Of a DNA stretch of 6,185 nt, positions 5,678 to 6,185 are shown piece by piece; within the stretch, counting starts at the first letter, position 1; the number at the start of each line of letters is the position of its first letter. The stretch is from Sulfurimonas sp. (lineage in GTDB: Bacteria > Campylobacterota > Campylobacteria > Campylobacterales > Sulfurimonadaceae): positions 1 through 6,185 of the forward strand of contig JAIOSY010000212.1 in the NCBI GenBank assembly GCA_021107375.1, read 5' to 3'. The notes beneath the pieces are model-generated. The model was not told where the DNA came from. It saw nothing but the letters and a program-made list of their open reading frames with translations, and ran no database searches. A program made the translations under genes and the position numbers.

Positions 5678-6185
5678 TTAAGTATCTAATATTATACTTT
5701 TTTTAGTATCTTTTGTCAACATCAACCTAATCCCATCTTCCACACTATAAGGAAGTGATGATTTATCTTCGCCAAAAAGTCTTTGCATACTCTTAGTATT
5801 ATCAACTTCTAAACTCTCATAAAGTCGCTTATGAAAAGATGGCTTAACTAACTTTAACAAACTTTCAAAAAATGGTATTTTTACAAAATATACTTTTTTA
5901 TTAAGCCCATTAGCAATAAGTTCTATAAGTTTGCTAGTACTTAATGGCTCATCATCGCTAGCTAAAAATACACCAGCTTTTTCTTGAATAATAATTTCGT
6001 CTATCAAATAACAAAGATTACCTACATACACCATACTTCTCTTATTTTTAATATCATCAAATGGTAAAATAGGAACTTTATCTACTAAGTTTATTAAACT
6101 TTTTATATTTGCTTTTACACCATACCCATAAACAATAGGGGTTCTTATAATAGATACTTTAAAACTATCGTCTTCTAGTTTTTGA
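5678..6185 (-). CDS. NAD-dependent sugar-nucleotide epimerase/reductase (WbpV-like), C-terminal part
   Basis: The last 168 codons of an extended short-chain dehydrogenase; the start lies beyond the right edge. An ATG at 6034 is internal, not the start: the frame continues upstream with RTPIVYGYGVKAN (residues 14-26 of the visible part) and NKRSMVYVGNL (48-58), both standard for this group. The NAD-binding GxxGxxG motif and the catalytic YxxxK lie outside the window, so activity cannot be judged. The visible pattern (R-x-P-x-V-Y-G-x-G-V-K-A-N, then R-S-x-V-Y-V-x-N-L) is the one seen in WbpV-type 4-keto reductases, which by known pathways reduce the 4-keto product of WbpM to UDP-QuiNAc. Position upstream of WbpL- and WbpM-like genes supports this. 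Other epimerases such as GalE or WbpP cannot be fully excluded. Confidence 0.85.
   Translation of the reverse strand, partial: QKLEDDSFKVSIIRTPIVYGYGVKANIKSLINLVDKVPILPFDDIKNKRSMVYVGNLCYLIDEIIIQEKAGVFLASDDEPLSTSKLIELIANGLNKKVYFVKIPFFESLLKLVKPSFHKRLYESLEVDNTKSMQRLFGEDKSSLPYSVEDGIRLMLTKDTKKSIILDT
5680..5710 (-). promoter_or_regulatory. Probable RelB/RelE operator (inverted repeats)
   Basis: aagtat (5680-5685) and atactt (5694-5699) form a perfect 6-bp inverted repeat around an 8-base centre, and the right arm overlaps the -10 hexamer. A third half-site, agtat (5705-5709), makes a second inverted repeat with atact (5694-5698), 6 bases apart, inside the promoter spacer. Three spaced half-sites at the promoter of a toxin-antitoxin pair fit repression by antitoxin dimers. 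The binding itself is inference. Confidence 0.55.
5691..5719 (-). promoter_or_regulatory. Consensus sigma-70 promoter for relB-relE (and downstream wbpL-wbpM)
   Basis: On the minus strand TTGACA (5714-5719) and TATAAT (5691-5696) are both exact consensus hexamers separated by the optimal 17 bp (5697-5713). Transcription would start near 5684, giving a leader of about 23 bases with the relB ribosome site. The -35 and spacer lie within the last codons of the epimerase gene. No terminator is seen before the end of the dehydratase gene, so the transcript could run through all four genes. Confidence 0.8.

Noticed and set aside
6032..6034. ATG as the start of a 118-residue protein
   Set aside because: The frame stays open to the window edge and encodes conserved SDR sequence upstream, so this Met is internal (RSMVYV motif).
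1..6185. CRISPR array, tRNA, rRNA or phage genes
   Set aside because: No regularly spaced repeats, cloverleaf-like stretches or phage protein patterns were found on either strand.

Overview
The window is AT-rich, compact bacterial DNA that looks like a member of the Campylobacterota (a Sulfurimonas- or Arcobacter-like relative). This rests on its low GC content, its short gene junctions, and a small secreted helix-hairpin-helix protein close to the Campylobacter competence protein Cj0011c. The assignment is inferred from gene content; no rRNA or other marker is present.

Left part (1-1550): the last codons of a plus-strand AMP-forming adenylate ligase, then a complete IS256-family insertion sequence. 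The transposase is intact with its D, D and E residues, and 28-bp terminal inverted repeats lie at 184-211 and 1503-1530. The element sits between convergent genes, in the middle of a further inverted repeat (161-173 with 1536-1548). No clean target duplication is visible.

Middle part (1557-2443, minus strand): a ComEA-like periplasmic DNA-binding protein and a Uma2-family (DUF820) putative PD-(D/E)XK nuclease. The Uma2 gene has its own extended -10 promoter and a strong ribosome binding site, which places its start at 2400 and not at the upstream TTG.

Right part (2444-6185, minus strand, read right to left): an NAD-dependent sugar-nucleotide epimerase/reductase (its N-terminus lies outside the window), a RelB/RelE toxin-antitoxin pair, a WecA/WbpL-type polyprenyl-phosphate sugar-1-phosphate transferase, and a membrane-anchored WbpM/PglF-type UDP-GlcNAc 4,6-dehydratase. 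Without the toxin-antitoxin pair the order matches wbpV-wbpL-wbpM of Pseudomonas O-antigen clusters. By that analogy these genes would make UDP-QuiNAc (or a related 6-deoxy amino sugar) and attach it to the lipid carrier to start a surface polysaccharide.

The most striking point is how the toxin-antitoxin pair is built into this pathway. A textbook promoter (TTGACA, 17 bp, TATAAT) lies in the last codons of the epimerase gene and is overlapped by inverted repeats that look like an antitoxin operator. From there relB, relE, wbpL and wbpM form an unbroken chain of overlapping genes (17-nt, 1-nt and 1-nt overlaps). The lipid-priming transferase and the dehydratase may therefore be expressed under an autoregulated toxin-antitoxin promoter. 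No RNA genes, CRISPR arrays or gene-free stretches over 300 bases were seen.
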